Below, piece by piece: positions 51,818 through 59,214 of a stretch of 64,000 nucleotides of DNA. Both the position numbers and the translations under genes were made by a program. Under the pieces are notes generated by a model that saw only the letters and a program-made list of their open reading frames with translations, was not told the DNA's origin and did not search any database. How positions within the stretch are numbered: position 1 is the stretch's first letter; every line of letters starts with the position of its first letter. This stretch comes from Actinomycetota bacterium. Its GTDB lineage: Bacteria; Actinomycetota; Actinomycetes; Streptosporangiales; Streptosporangiaceae. The stretch lies in assembly GCA_021324595.1 (NCBI GenBank), contig JAJPIV010000021.1, positions 1 to 64,000 on the forward strand, in the 5' to 3' direction.

Positions 51818-53473
51818 TCAGCCCCGGGCCTCGGGGTCACCAGCGGCCGCCACCGCGGCCACGGCGGGCGCGGGAGCGGGCGCCGGGTCGGCGGTGTAGT
51901 GGGCGGGCGCGGTCTCGTCCGCGCCGTCCGGCGCCCGCAGCGCGCGGAACACCAGCGTGAACACCGCGGCCACCAGCAGGTTGAGGATCAGCGCGCTGAG
52001 CGCGATGTAAACGGCGGTGTGCCCGAACACCGGCGCGGTGGAGCCGCCGAAGTGCGAGTTCGGCTGGCCGGCCACCGGGACCTGGTAGGCCCGGATCGTG
52101 CCGTAGGCCATCGCGGCGGCCCAGCCGAGGATCAGCGCCCAGCGGTGGAACCAGCGGGTGTACAGGCCGATCACGATGGCCGGGAAGGTCTGCAGGATCC
52201 AGATCCCGCCCAGCAGCTGGAAGTTGATCGAGAACGTCTTCGGCAGGACGAAGACGAAGACCAGCGCTCCCGCCTTGACGATCAGCGACACGGTCTGGGA
52301 GACCCTGGTCTGCTCGGCCTGGCTGGCGCCCGGCTTGATGAAGTCGACCCAGATGTTGCGGGTGAACAGGTTCGCCGCGGCGATGGACATGATCGCGGCG
52401 GGCACCAGGGCGCCGATCACCACGGCGGAGAACGCGATCCCGGCGAACCAGCTGGGGAACATCTGCTGGAACAGCAGCGGGACCGACAGCTGCGCGTTCT
52501 TGCCGCCCGCCACCACCCCGGCGACGACGCCGGGCGAGGCCAGGGCCATGTAGCCGAGGAGCGCGATCAGGCCGAGCACGAGCGAGTAGGCGGGCAGGAC
52601 CGCCATGTTCCGCCGGATCACGCCGCGCCGCCTCGCCGCGTACACGCCGGTGACCGCGTGCGGGTACATGAACAGGGCCAGCGCCGAGCCGAGCGCCAGC
52701 GTGGCGTAGGCCCACTCGCTGGCCGGCGTGGCGATCAGCGACCCGAACGGCTTTCCGGTGACCGGGTTGACCTTCGCCAGGTGCGCGCCGGCCGCGGCGA
52801 AGATGTGGCTCCATCCGCCCAGCCTCGCCGGGATGTAGGCGATCGCGACGATCACCATCACGTAGATCAGCGTGTCCTTGACGAACGCGATCAGGGCCGG
52901 GGCGCGCAGGCCGGAGACGAACGTGTACGCGGCCAGGATCACGAACGCGATCAGCAGCGGCAGGTCCTTGACGAACTCGTTGGACGAGCTTCCGCCGAGG
53001 CCCATGACGGTCAGCACCGCCTCGATGCCGACCAGCTGAAGGGCGATGTAGGGCATGGTGGCCAGGATCCCGGTCACGGCCACCGCGAGGCTGAGCCCGC
53101 GCGAGCCGTACCGGCCGCGGACGAAGTCGGCGGGCGTGACGTAGTTGTGCACCTTGGCGACCGACCACAGCCGGGGCGCGAAGACGAACACGATCGGGAA
53201 GACCATCACGGTGTAGGACAGGGCGAAGAACCCGATCGCGCCCGAGGCGAAGACCAGGGCCGGCACCGCGATGAAGGTGTACGCGGTGTACAGGTCACCG
53301 CCGAGCAGGAACCAGGTGACGAACGAGCCGAACCGGCGCCCGCCGAGCCCCCACTCGTTCAGGTGGAGCAGGTCCTCGGCGCGCCGCCATCTCGCGGCGG
53401 CGAACCCGATGACGGTGACCAGCAGGAACAGGATGATCACGATGGTCAGGGTGACCGCGTTCACGTGGGTCAT
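51818..53473 (-). CDS. Sodium:solute symporter, MctP-like monocarboxylate permease
   Basis: 551-aa secondary transporter of the solute:sodium symporter family with about 13 helices. FVTWFLLGGDLYTAYTFIAVPALVFASGAIGFFALSYTVM and LWSVAKVHNYVTPADFVRGRYGSRGLSLAVAVTGILATMPYIALQL are characteristic of MctP, which moves lactate, pyruvate, acetate and some amino acids. ALVPAAIMSIAAANLFTRNIW is the sodium-binding region motif. The C-terminal 50 residues are Ala/Pro-rich and cytoplasmic. The ATG overlaps the stop of the preceding DUF3311 gene (ATGA), as usually seen for this pair. Confidence 0.9.
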   Translation of the reverse strand: MTHVNAVTLTIVIILFLLVTVIGFAAARWRRAEDLLHLNEWGLGGRRFGSFVTWFLLGGDLYTAYTFIAVPALVFASGAIGFFALSYTVMVFPIVFVFAPRLWSVAKVHNYVTPADFVRGRYGSRGLSLAVAVTGILATMPYIALQLVGIEAVLTVMGLGGSSSNEFVKDLPLLIAFVILAAYTFVSGLRAPALIAFVKDTLIYVMVIVAIAYIPARLGGWSHIFAAAGAHLAKVNPVTGKPFGSLIATPASEWAYATLALGSALALFMYPHAVTGVYAARRRGVIRRNMAVLPAYSLVLGLIALLGYMALASPGVVAGVVAGGKNAQLSVPLLFQQMFPSWFAGIAFSAVVIGALVPAAIMSIAAANLFTRNIWVDFIKPGASQAEQTRVSQTVSLIVKAGALVFVFVLPKTFSINFQLLGGIWILQTFPAIVIGLYTRWFHRWALILGWAAAMAYGTIRAYQVPVAGQPNSHFGGSTAPVFGHTAVYIALSALILNLLVAAVFTLVFRALRAPDGADETAPAHYTADPAPAPAPAVAAVAAAGDPEARG

Positions 53474-53748
53474 CGCCGCGCCTCCTCGCCAGCCCGGGCC
53501 TGGCCGGACCCGTCGCCGGGCGGCTGGCCGCCCGGGCGCGGGCGCAGCAGGAGGTAGGCGATCCAGGAGACGATCGCCACGGCCGGCACCAGGATCAGCT
53601 GGTACCAGTAGAAGAAGGGGAACGCGCCGAGCTTCGGCGTGGTCCGGGCATAGATCGGCACCCAGAGTGAGGCGGCTATCGCCGCCAGGAGCAGGATGGT
53701 CACGGCGGTCCAGGTCGCCGGGCCCTTCGCGGAGTCGGGCGGGCTCAT
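53470..53748 (-). CDS. Small DUF3311 membrane protein (partner of the symporter)
   Basis: 92 aa with two helices at about 14-33 and 46-68 (FFYWYQLILVPAVAIVSWIAYLLL). The short Trp/Tyr-rich segment FPFFYWYQL is the DUF3311 hallmark. These proteins are regularly encoded beside MctP-type symporters and may assist them, but their role is not shown. ATG 53748 has GAGAGGAC five bases upstream; the longer frame to 53901 lacks similarity. The 182-base gap to the divergent CDF gene contains an AT-rich stretch (about 53806-53840). Confidence 0.85.
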   Translation of the reverse strand: MSPPDSAKGPATWTAVTILLLAAIAASLWVPIYARTTPKLGAFPFFYWYQLILVPAVAIVSWIAYLLLRPRPGGQPPGDGSGQARAGEEARR

Positions 53749-53930
53749 CGCAGTCCTCTCGCGCTCGCGCCGCTGGCCCGTCCCTCCCAAAACCGGGCCT
53801 ACGACGATAATTGGCATTGGCCGTACTTGTTGTGCTTGGACCTCATGCTGACGAGGCGGGGCGCGCGTGGCAATAGGCGGCGGCGAACGATTGCGGCCCA
53901 TTCCCCCCCGCAGCCGGCCCTAGCATCGGT

Positions 53931-54998
53931 GTGACGATGGACGATGCCCCCGCCGGGCACCCCGGCGACCACCCGCACCCGGGCGACCACGCGCACCCTG
54001 GCGCGCTCGGCGTGCGGGCCAGGCTCGCCCACCTGCTGCGGCCGCACTCCCACGACGCCGCAGCCGCCGTGGACGCGGCGATGGAGGCCAGCGCCGCCGG
54101 GATCCGCGCCCTGTGGGTCTCGCTGGCCGCGCTGGCCCTCACCGCCCTGCTGCAGGCCGCCGTCGTGGCCGTCTCCGGCTCGGTCGCGCTGCTCGGCGAC
54201 ACCCTGCACAACGCGGCTGACGCGCTGACGGCGGTGCCCCTGGGCGTGGCGTTCGCGATCGGCCGGCGGGCGCCGACCCGGCGTTACACGTACGGCTTCG
54301 GCCGGGCCGAGGATCTCGCCGGGGTGGTGATCGTCCTGCTGATCGCTGCCTCATCGGCGCTCGCCGCCTACGAGGCGGCGGGCAGGCTCGCGCACCCGCG
54401 CCGGGTGACCGACCTGGTGGCGGTCGCGCTCGCAGCGCTGATCGGGTTCACCGGGAACGAGCTGGTCGCCCGGTACCGGATCGCGGTCGGCCGCTCGATC
54501 GGCTCGGCGGCCCTGGTCGCCGACGGGCTGCATGCCCGGACCGACGGCTTCACCTCACTGGCTGTGCTGCTCGGCGTCGGCGGGGTGGCGCTCGGCTGGA
54601 GCTGGGCCGACCCCGCGGTCGGCCTGCTGATCACGGTCGCGATCCTGGCCGTGCTCCGCCAGGCTGCGCGGGACATCTACCGCCGCCTCATGGACGCGGT
54701 CGACCCGGCACTGGTCGACGAGGCCGAGCGGGTGCTCAGGGCCACGCCGGGCGTGCTCGATGTCGGCGCGGTGCGGCTGCGCTGGCTCGGCCACCAGCTC
54801 CGCGCCGAGTGCGAGGTGATCGTCGACGGCGCGGCCAGCGCGATCGCCGCCCATCAGGTCGCCGTCGCCGCCGAGCACAATCTGCTGCACGCGCTGCCCC
54901 GGCTGGCCGCCGCGCTGGTCCACGCCGACCCTCGCTCCCACCACGGCACCGACTATCACGCCCTGCTCGCCCCGCACCGGACCGCTCCCGGCTCGTGA
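53931..54998 (+). CDS. Cation diffusion facilitator (CDF) metal exporter
   Basis: 355-aa proton-coupled exporter of zinc or related divalent cations. A His-rich N-terminus (HPGDHPHPGDHAHPG) is likely cytoplasmic and metal-binding. Six helices follow. The metal-site motifs are LLGDTLHNAADALTAVPLG on helix 2 and LVADGLHARTDGFTSLAVLLG on helix 5, with the His/Asp ligands in place. The C-terminal cytoplasmic domain (about 265-340) ends in RSHHGTDYH. GTG 53931 or ATG 53937 can start; a TAGCAT hexamer lies at 53921-53926. Next to arsR and in the same window as the zinc importer, it fits metal homeostasis. Confidence 0.9.
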   Translation: MTMDDAPAGHPGDHPHPGDHAHPGALGVRARLAHLLRPHSHDAAAAVDAAMEASAAGIRALWVSLAALALTALLQAAVVAVSGSVALLGDTLHNAADALTAVPLGVAFAIGRRAPTRRYTYGFGRAEDLAGVVIVLLIAASSALAAYEAAGRLAHPRRVTDLVAVALAALIGFTGNELVARYRIAVGRSIGSAALVADGLHARTDGFTSLAVLLGVGGVALGWSWADPAVGLLITVAILAVLRQAARDIYRRLMDAVDPALVDEAERVLRATPGVLDVGAVRLRWLGHQLRAECEVIVDGAASAIAAHQVAVAAEHNLLHALPRLAAALVHADPRSHHGTDYHALLAPHRTAPGS

Positions 54999-55104
54999 GC
55001 GATTGCCCGGGGCGGTGCCGTGACCGGGCCGCCGAGGGAGCGCGACCCGGCCGGGCGCGGGCCGCGGTCCGCCCGCCGGCAGGCTCGCGCCCGCCGCTGC
55101 GGGC

Positions 55105-55476
55105 TCAGGCTCCGAGCAGCGCGGCGACGGCGTCCAGCGCGCCCGGCACCAGCGCGTAGTACGACCAGACTCCCCGCCTGTCCCTGGACAGGATTCCCGC
55201 CTCGACCAGGACCTTCAGGTGATGGGAGACCGTCGGCTGGGTCAGGCCGAGCGGCCTGGTCAGGTCGCACACGCACGCTTCCCCGCCCTCGTGCGCGGCG
55301 ATCAGGGAGACGATCCGAAGCCTGGCCGGGTCGGCCAGCGCCCTGAGCACGCGGGCCAGGCCGGCGGCCTCGGCCGCCGACAGCGGCTCGCGCAGCAGCG
55401 GCGTGCAGCATGCCGGGGCTGGCCGGCCCGCCGGGCTCGCGGCGATCGCCGGGCTGTCCCCGCCCGCCGGGCTCAC
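55105..55476 (-). CDS. arsR: ArsR/SmtB-family metalloid-responsive repressor
   Basis: 123-aa winged-helix repressor. The helix-turn-helix is LTQPTVSHHLKVLVEAGILS. Cys residues form the likely As(III) site: Cys23-Cys24 near the N-terminus and the CVCDL motif (Cys68, Cys70). The N-terminal pair plus a CVCDL Cys recalls the Corynebacterium ArsR arrangement. The GTG at 55476 is the first plausible in-frame start and has no SD. It overlaps the TGA of a 12-codon upstream ORF (55511-55473), so translation is probably coupled. It is divergent from arsM across an ArsR-type box. Confidence 0.88.
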   Translation of the reverse strand: MSPAGGDSPAIAASPAGRPAPACCTPLLREPLSAAEAAGLARVLRALADPARLRIVSLIAAHEGGEACVCDLTRPLGLTQPTVSHHLKVLVEAGILSRDRRGVWSYYALVPGALDAVAALLGA

Positions 55477-55511
55477 GGGACGGGCCGCGCTCGACGGGCG
55501 GACCTCGCCAT
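55473..55511 (-). CDS. 12-codon upstream ORF coupled to arsR
   Basis: ATG at 55511 with AGGTGAG four bases upstream encodes MARSARRARPVP. Its TGA (55475-55473) overlaps the arsR GTG (55476-55474) as GTGA. The good SD here and the absence of one at arsR suggest that ribosomes reach arsR through this ORF. It is too short to judge by codon use. Confidence 0.5.
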   Translation of the reverse strand: MARSARRARPVP

Positions 55512-55541
55512 GTTGCTCACCTGGCCAGTATGGGGCATGAC

Positions 55542-55561
55542 ATTGACAATCGTCTATCAAT
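55542..55561. promoter_or_regulatory. ArsR-type operator and arsM promoter
   Basis: ATTGACAATCGTCTATCAAT has ATTGA/TCAAT arms like SmtB/ArsR operators. It contains a perfect -35, TTGACA (55543-55548), for arsM. Seventeen bases later GAGAGT (55566-55571) could be the -10. It lies in the arsR-arsM gap, so bound ArsR would block arsM and probably its own gene. Confidence 0.7.
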
Positions 55562-55610
55562 CTGCGAGAGTGCGTAAGGCATCGATCAAGATCTATGCCT
55601 GGAGGTCGTG

Positions 55611-56423
55611 ATGGGCGACGCGGCGAGCGAGCGGCTGCGAGATGAGGTCCGGACCCGCTATGCGGCGGCCGCGCGCGCCGTGCGCGGGAGGCCGGCCACC
55701 TCCGCAGGCTGCTGCGGCGAGCCCGCCGCGACGCCGGCCGAGCCCGAGCAGGAGCCCGGGTCGGCCGGGTGCTGCTGCGGCGAGCCCGCGGCGGCATTCG
55801 GCGCCGCCCGCTACGGCGCCGAGGACCTCGGCGGATTGCCCGAGGAGGCGGTGCTGGCCAGCCTCGGGTGCGGGAACCCGCTGGCCGTGGCCGGCCTGCG
55901 CGAGGGCGAGCGGGTCCTCGACCTCGGCTCGGGCGGGGGCATCGACGTCCTGCTGTCGGCCCGCAGGGTCGGGCCGTCCGGGTTCGCCTACGGCGTGGAC
56001 ATGACCGACGAGATGCTCGAGCTGGCCCGGGCGAACGCGGCCCGGGCGGGGGCGGCCAACGTCGCGTTCCTCAAGGGCGAGATCGAGGCGCTGCCGCTGC
56101 CCGGCGGGTCGGTCGACGTGGTGATCTCGAACTGCGTGATCAACCTCTCCGCCGACAAGCCCGCCGCGCTGGCCGAGATGTTCCGCGTGCTCGTTCCCGG
56201 CGGGCGGATCGGGATCTCCGATGTGGTCGCCGAGGACCACATGGATCCGGCCATGCGGGCCGCCGCCGGCTCCCATGCCGGCTGCGTCGCCGGCGCGCTG
56301 TCCCGCTCGGAGTACCTTGACGGCCTGCGCGAAGCGGGATTCGCGGACGCCTCGGTGACCTTCACCCGCGAGGCCGCGCCCGGCATGCACACCGCCGTCA
56401 TCCGGGCGGTCAAGCCCGGCTGA
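55611..56423 (+). CDS. arsM: Arsenite S-adenosylmethionine methyltransferase
   Basis: 270-aa class I methyltransferase that converts As(III) to methylated arsenicals. The SAM site is VLDLGSGGGIDVLLSARRVG. The three conserved catalytic Cys are Cys87 (SLGCGNP), Cys175 (ISNCVINL) and Cys225 (HAGCVAG). The N-terminus bears two Cys-rich copies of a similar unit (SAGCCGEPAA and SAGCCCGEPAA), of possible metalloid-binding use. ATG 55611 has GGAGG five bases upstream; the GTG at 55608 is too close to it. Under ArsR-type control by position. Confidence 0.92.
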   Translation: MGDAASERLRDEVRTRYAAAARAVRGRPATSAGCCGEPAATPAEPEQEPGSAGCCCGEPAAAFGAARYGAEDLGGLPEEAVLASLGCGNPLAVAGLREGERVLDLGSGGGIDVLLSARRVGPSGFAYGVDMTDEMLELARANAARAGAANVAFLKGEIEALPLPGGSVDVVISNCVINLSADKPAALAEMFRVLVPGGRIGISDVVAEDHMDPAMRAAAGSHAGCVAGALSRSEYLDGLREAGFADASVTFTREAAPGMHTAVIRAVKPG

Positions 56424-56429
56424 CCGCGG

Positions 56430-56846
56430 TCAGCCCGCGCAGATCGCCTCGACGAACTGCCCAACCGCCGGCTCGGGCAGGTGACGGGCCAGGTCGGCCT
56501 CGCTGATCATGCCGACGAGCCGGTGGTCATCGATCACCGGCAGGCGGCGGATCTTGTGCTCCTCCATCGTGAAGAGCACGTCGCCGACGTCCGCGCTCGC
56601 GTCGATCGTGACCGGGGTCCCCTGGGCCAGCTCGCCCGCCGTCATGACCGCCGGGTCCCCGCCGGCGGCGATGCACTTGATCACGATGTCCCGGTCGGTG
56701 ATGATCCCGTGCAGCCGGTCGTCGTCGCCGCAGATCGGCAGGGCCCCCACGTCCAGGTCCCGCATCCGCCGCGCCGCGTCCCGCAGGCTCTGGTGCTCGC
56801 CGATGCACTCCGCTCCCGCATGCATGATCTCACGCGCCGTAGTCAT
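56430..56846 (-). CDS. Hrp1-like protein of two CBS domains
   Basis: 138 aa made of two CBS domains (about 8-60 and 72-125). The text REIMHAGAECIGEHQSL, ALPICGDDDRLHGIITDRDIVIK and HRLVGMISEADLARHLPE is close to M. tuberculosis Rv2626c (Hrp1), a hypoxia-induced DosR-regulon protein. Hrp1 has a disulphide and binds zinc; Cys residues at comparable places are present here (GAEC, PICG). The ligand is unproven. Its ATG overlaps the stop of the upstream 90-aa gene by four bases, so they are translationally coupled. Confidence 0.92.
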   Translation of the reverse strand: MTTAREIMHAGAECIGEHQSLRDAARRMRDLDVGALPICGDDDRLHGIITDRDIVIKCIAAGGDPAVMTAGELAQGTPVTIDASADVGDVLFTMEEHKIRRLPVIDDHRLVGMISEADLARHLPEPAVGQFVEAICAG

Positions 56847-57115
56847 CCCTCTCCCCCTTCCGGGAGGACCCCGTGCCCTCCCCCGTCTCCCCCGCCCCCG
56901 GGGCCGGCTGCCTTGACCAGCAGCAGCAGCTCATGGGTCCGCCTGGCGGCCTCCCTGGCGCGGTCGCCGCCCGGCTCGGACATCGGGCTGCCCTCCAGGC
57001 CGCGCGCGAGCACTTCGACGGCCTCGGTCAGCGTCTCCACCTGCGCCTCAAGGCGGTTCAGCCGCTCCCGCTCAGTGCCGGGCGCGAGCGGTGCCGATCC
57101 TGGTGAGCTGCTCAT
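56843..57115 (-). CDS. Small coiled-coil protein, unknown function
   Basis: 90 aa. Residues 15-43 (ERERLNRLEAQVETLTEAVEVLARGLEG) form a heptad coiled coil, followed by a basic/acidic helix (REAARRTHELLLLVKAAG) and a Gly-rich acidic tail. No family was recognised. The stop overlaps the start of the Hrp1-like gene, and the start lies 30 bases after the Rv1733c-like stop, so the three genes probably form an operon. It may be an oligomerisation partner, but that is only inferred. Confidence 0.7.
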   Translation of the reverse strand: MSSSPGSAPLAPGTERERLNRLEAQVETLTEAVEVLARGLEGSPMSEPGGDRAREAARRTHELLLLVKAAGPGGGGDGGGHGVLPEGGEG

Positions 57116-57145
57116 GCCTGTGAATGCTCCCCCCTTGCCGCCGCC

Positions 57146-57817
57146 TCACACCTGCGGGCGTGGCGACCACCGAGGGCCCATCGCCCGCCACTGCGCGTCC
57201 CACCCTGCCATCCGGCGCCGGTCGATCAGCCAGTGCGCCAGCCACGCGGCCGCGGCCAGCACGGCGCCGAGCACCAGCACGCCCGCCATCGCGGCCTGAT
57301 CCCGGGTGACCGGCTGGGCGGGCGGAGCGGCCAGGTGCCCGGCGGAGTCCACCCAGACCATCACCACCGTGCCCGGCCGCGACCCGGGGGGCGCCACGAC
57401 CTGCCCGGTGTGCCGCACGCCGGCCGGCCAGGTCCACCGCGCCACGGCGAGCGGCCGTATCCCGAGCGGGACGACCCGCGGCCCGAGGCGCGGAACGCCG
57501 GTCAGCAGCTCCGCCCGGATCAGGTGCCGTCCGGCGCCGGCGGACGGGGCACTGGCCCGCGCCAGCGGCCGGCCGGATCCGCCGGCGACCGCCGTCGCGC
57601 GCGACGGCGGCGACGCCCACCCTTCCGCCAGGCTGGCGGCGACCGGCGCCAGGACCGCGAACGCCACCAGCAGGCTCGCCATGATCGCGACCTCGGCCCG
57701 GTCGACGGCCCGCCGGACCGGGTTGCGATCTGGCATGATCCCGCGCACCCACCTCACCGGCCGGCTCAGCCGCCACCGCAGCCGGCGGTCTGCCCTTGGT
57801 ACCGCGCGTCGTCTCAT
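57146..57817 (-). CDS. Rv1733c-like membrane protein
   Basis: 223 aa with two helices: about 42-65 (AEVAIMASLLVAFAVLAPVAASLA) and about 170-195 (AAMAGVLVLGAVLAAAAWLAHWLID). The extracytoplasmic part between them contains VVAPPGSRPGTVVMVWVDSAGHLAAPP, the mark of the Rv1733c family. Rv1733c is a DosR-regulon antigen of unknown activity. The N-terminus is strongly basic. ATG 57817 has GAGGGA seven bases upstream. The 132 bases to the divergent CapA-like gene contain a TTGGGACC half-site (57898-57905) vaguely like DosR. Confidence 0.85.
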   Translation of the reverse strand: MRRRAVPRADRRLRWRLSRPVRWVRGIMPDRNPVRRAVDRAEVAIMASLLVAFAVLAPVAASLAEGWASPPSRATAVAGGSGRPLARASAPSAGAGRHLIRAELLTGVPRLGPRVVPLGIRPLAVARWTWPAGVRHTGQVVAPPGSRPGTVVMVWVDSAGHLAAPPAQPVTRDQAAMAGVLVLGAVLAAAAWLAHWLIDRRRMAGWDAQWRAMGPRWSPRPQV

Positions 57818-57949
57818 GACCGGATCCCTCGTCAGGAACTACGTTTCACTGTCCTCCCGAGTGCCCGGCGCGGCGGAGAGGCGAACCGCCCGCGCTCTTG
57901 GGACCTTCGCCACGGTGCGGCACGCGGGGCATCGCCGACAGTGGAACGC

Positions 57950-58978
57950 ATGAACGTGCCGGAGCCAGCCGCCAGCGGACCGCGGGCCGGCCGGAGCGGG
58001 CCCGCCGGGCAGGTCACGATCGCCCTCGCCGGCGACACGATGCTTGGCCGAGGGGTCGGCGCGCAGATCACCAGGTCGGGCTGGCGCGGCCTGTTCGGGG
58101 ACCGCCTGCGCGGCCTGGTCGCCTCGGCGGATCTCGCTGTGCTCAACCTGGAGTGCTGCGTCTCCGCCCGCGGCGAGCCATGGGCCAGCCAGTTCAAGGC
58201 CTTTCACTTCCGGGCGCCGCCGCAGGCCGTGAAGGCCCTCGCCCGCCTCGGCGTGGACGCCGTCACCCTGGCCAACAACCACGTCCTCGACTACGGCTAC
58301 GCCGCGCTCGCCGACACGCTTGCCCTGCTGCACCGCGCGGGCATCGCCACGGCCGGCGCCGGGATGGATGCCGGCCAGGCACGGGCTCCCGCCCGCCTGC
58401 GCGCGGGCGGGACCGAGATCGCCCTGCTCGGGATCGCCGATCACCCGGCGGACTTCGCGGCCACCGCGGACCGGCCGGGCATCGCCTACGCCGACCTGCG
58501 GGAGGGCGTCCCCGGCTGGATGCTCGGCCAGGTGGCGAGCGAGGCGGCTGGGGGACGGACGGTCCTGGTCATGCCGCACTGGGGACCGAACATGTCGACC
58601 GAGCCAGCCCCGTACATCCGCGCGGCGGCACGTGCCCTCCTCCACGCCGGCGCCACGCTGGTGGCCGGCACGTCAGCGCACGTGTTCCACGGCATGAGCG
58701 GGCCGGTCCTGTACGACCTCGGCGACTTCATCGATGACTACGCCACCGATCCGGATCTCCGCAACGACCTCGGGCTGCTGTTCCTGGTGCGGCTGGCCGG
58801 AGGGGAAGTGCGCCGCGTCGAGGCGGTCCCGCTCCGGCTGGACTACGCGAGGACCGAGGTGGCATCGGGGGCCGACCGCGCGTGGGCCATGAGCCGGTTC
58901 ACCCGGGCCTGCGCCCGGCTCGGCACCAGCGCCCGCGCGGCAGGCGACCGCCTGGTGGTCGAGTTGGGCCCCGGCTAA
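57950..58978 (+). CDS. CapA-family (poly-gamma-glutamate synthesis/metallophosphatase-like) protein
   Basis: 342-aa calcineurin-like protein of the CapA/PGA_cap family. Key motifs are LAGDTMLGRGV, LNLECCVS, TLANNHVLDYG, VLVMPHWGPN and VAGTSAHVFHG, giving the Asp, Asn and His residues of the binuclear metal site. No signal peptide or membrane anchor is visible, unlike classic CapA. Such proteins are common in actinobacteria and their substrate is unknown; capsule formation is not implied. The ATG at 57950 was chosen because similarity begins shortly after. A long upstream open frame is shadow. Confidence 0.87.
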   Translation: MNVPEPAASGPRAGRSGPAGQVTIALAGDTMLGRGVGAQITRSGWRGLFGDRLRGLVASADLAVLNLECCVSARGEPWASQFKAFHFRAPPQAVKALARLGVDAVTLANNHVLDYGYAALADTLALLHRAGIATAGAGMDAGQARAPARLRAGGTEIALLGIADHPADFAATADRPGIAYADLREGVPGWMLGQVASEAAGGRTVLVMPHWGPNMSTEPAPYIRAAARALLHAGATLVAGTSAHVFHGMSGPVLYDLGDFIDDYATDPDLRNDLGLLFLVRLAGGEVRRVEAVPLRLDYARTEVASGADRAWAMSRFTRACARLGTSARAAGDRLVVELGPG

Positions 58979-59103
58979 GCGGCCCGCCCGCGCGGCGGCC
59001 GCCGTGGCGGGCGCGCCGGGCGCGCATCGCCGGCTGCCGTCGGTGACGTCCCGCGGCGGGCCTAGAATCCACTGAAATCCCTGCCCGGCGACCAGAGGAT
59101 GCG

Positions 59104-59214
59104 GTGACCGACGCGCGCGCTCGCTCCCGGCGACGCGGCCAGGGGGCGGCAGCCGCCGCGGGCGGGCCGCCGCCGGGCGGGCGCGGCGTCCCTCGCCCCG
59201 GGCGGCGCGCGTGA
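59104..59214 (+). CDS. Possible 36-codon upstream ORF coupled to the ArsB-like gene
   Basis: A GTG at 59104 with AGAGGA four bases upstream opens 36 Arg/Gly/Pro/Ala-rich codons. The TGA overlaps the GTG of the transporter at 59211 (GTGA). A TAGAAT hexamer at 59063-59068 could be the promoter -10. The transporter start itself has no good SD. The low-complexity composition means this may be chance. Confidence 0.4.
   Translation: MTDARARSRRRGQGAAAAAGGPPPGGRGVPRPGRRA

Noticed and set aside
57897-57916. TTGGGACC half-site as a DosR box for the Rv1733c-like gene
   Set aside because: Only one half matches; the second half GTCCC is not preserved (about 12 of 20 positions).
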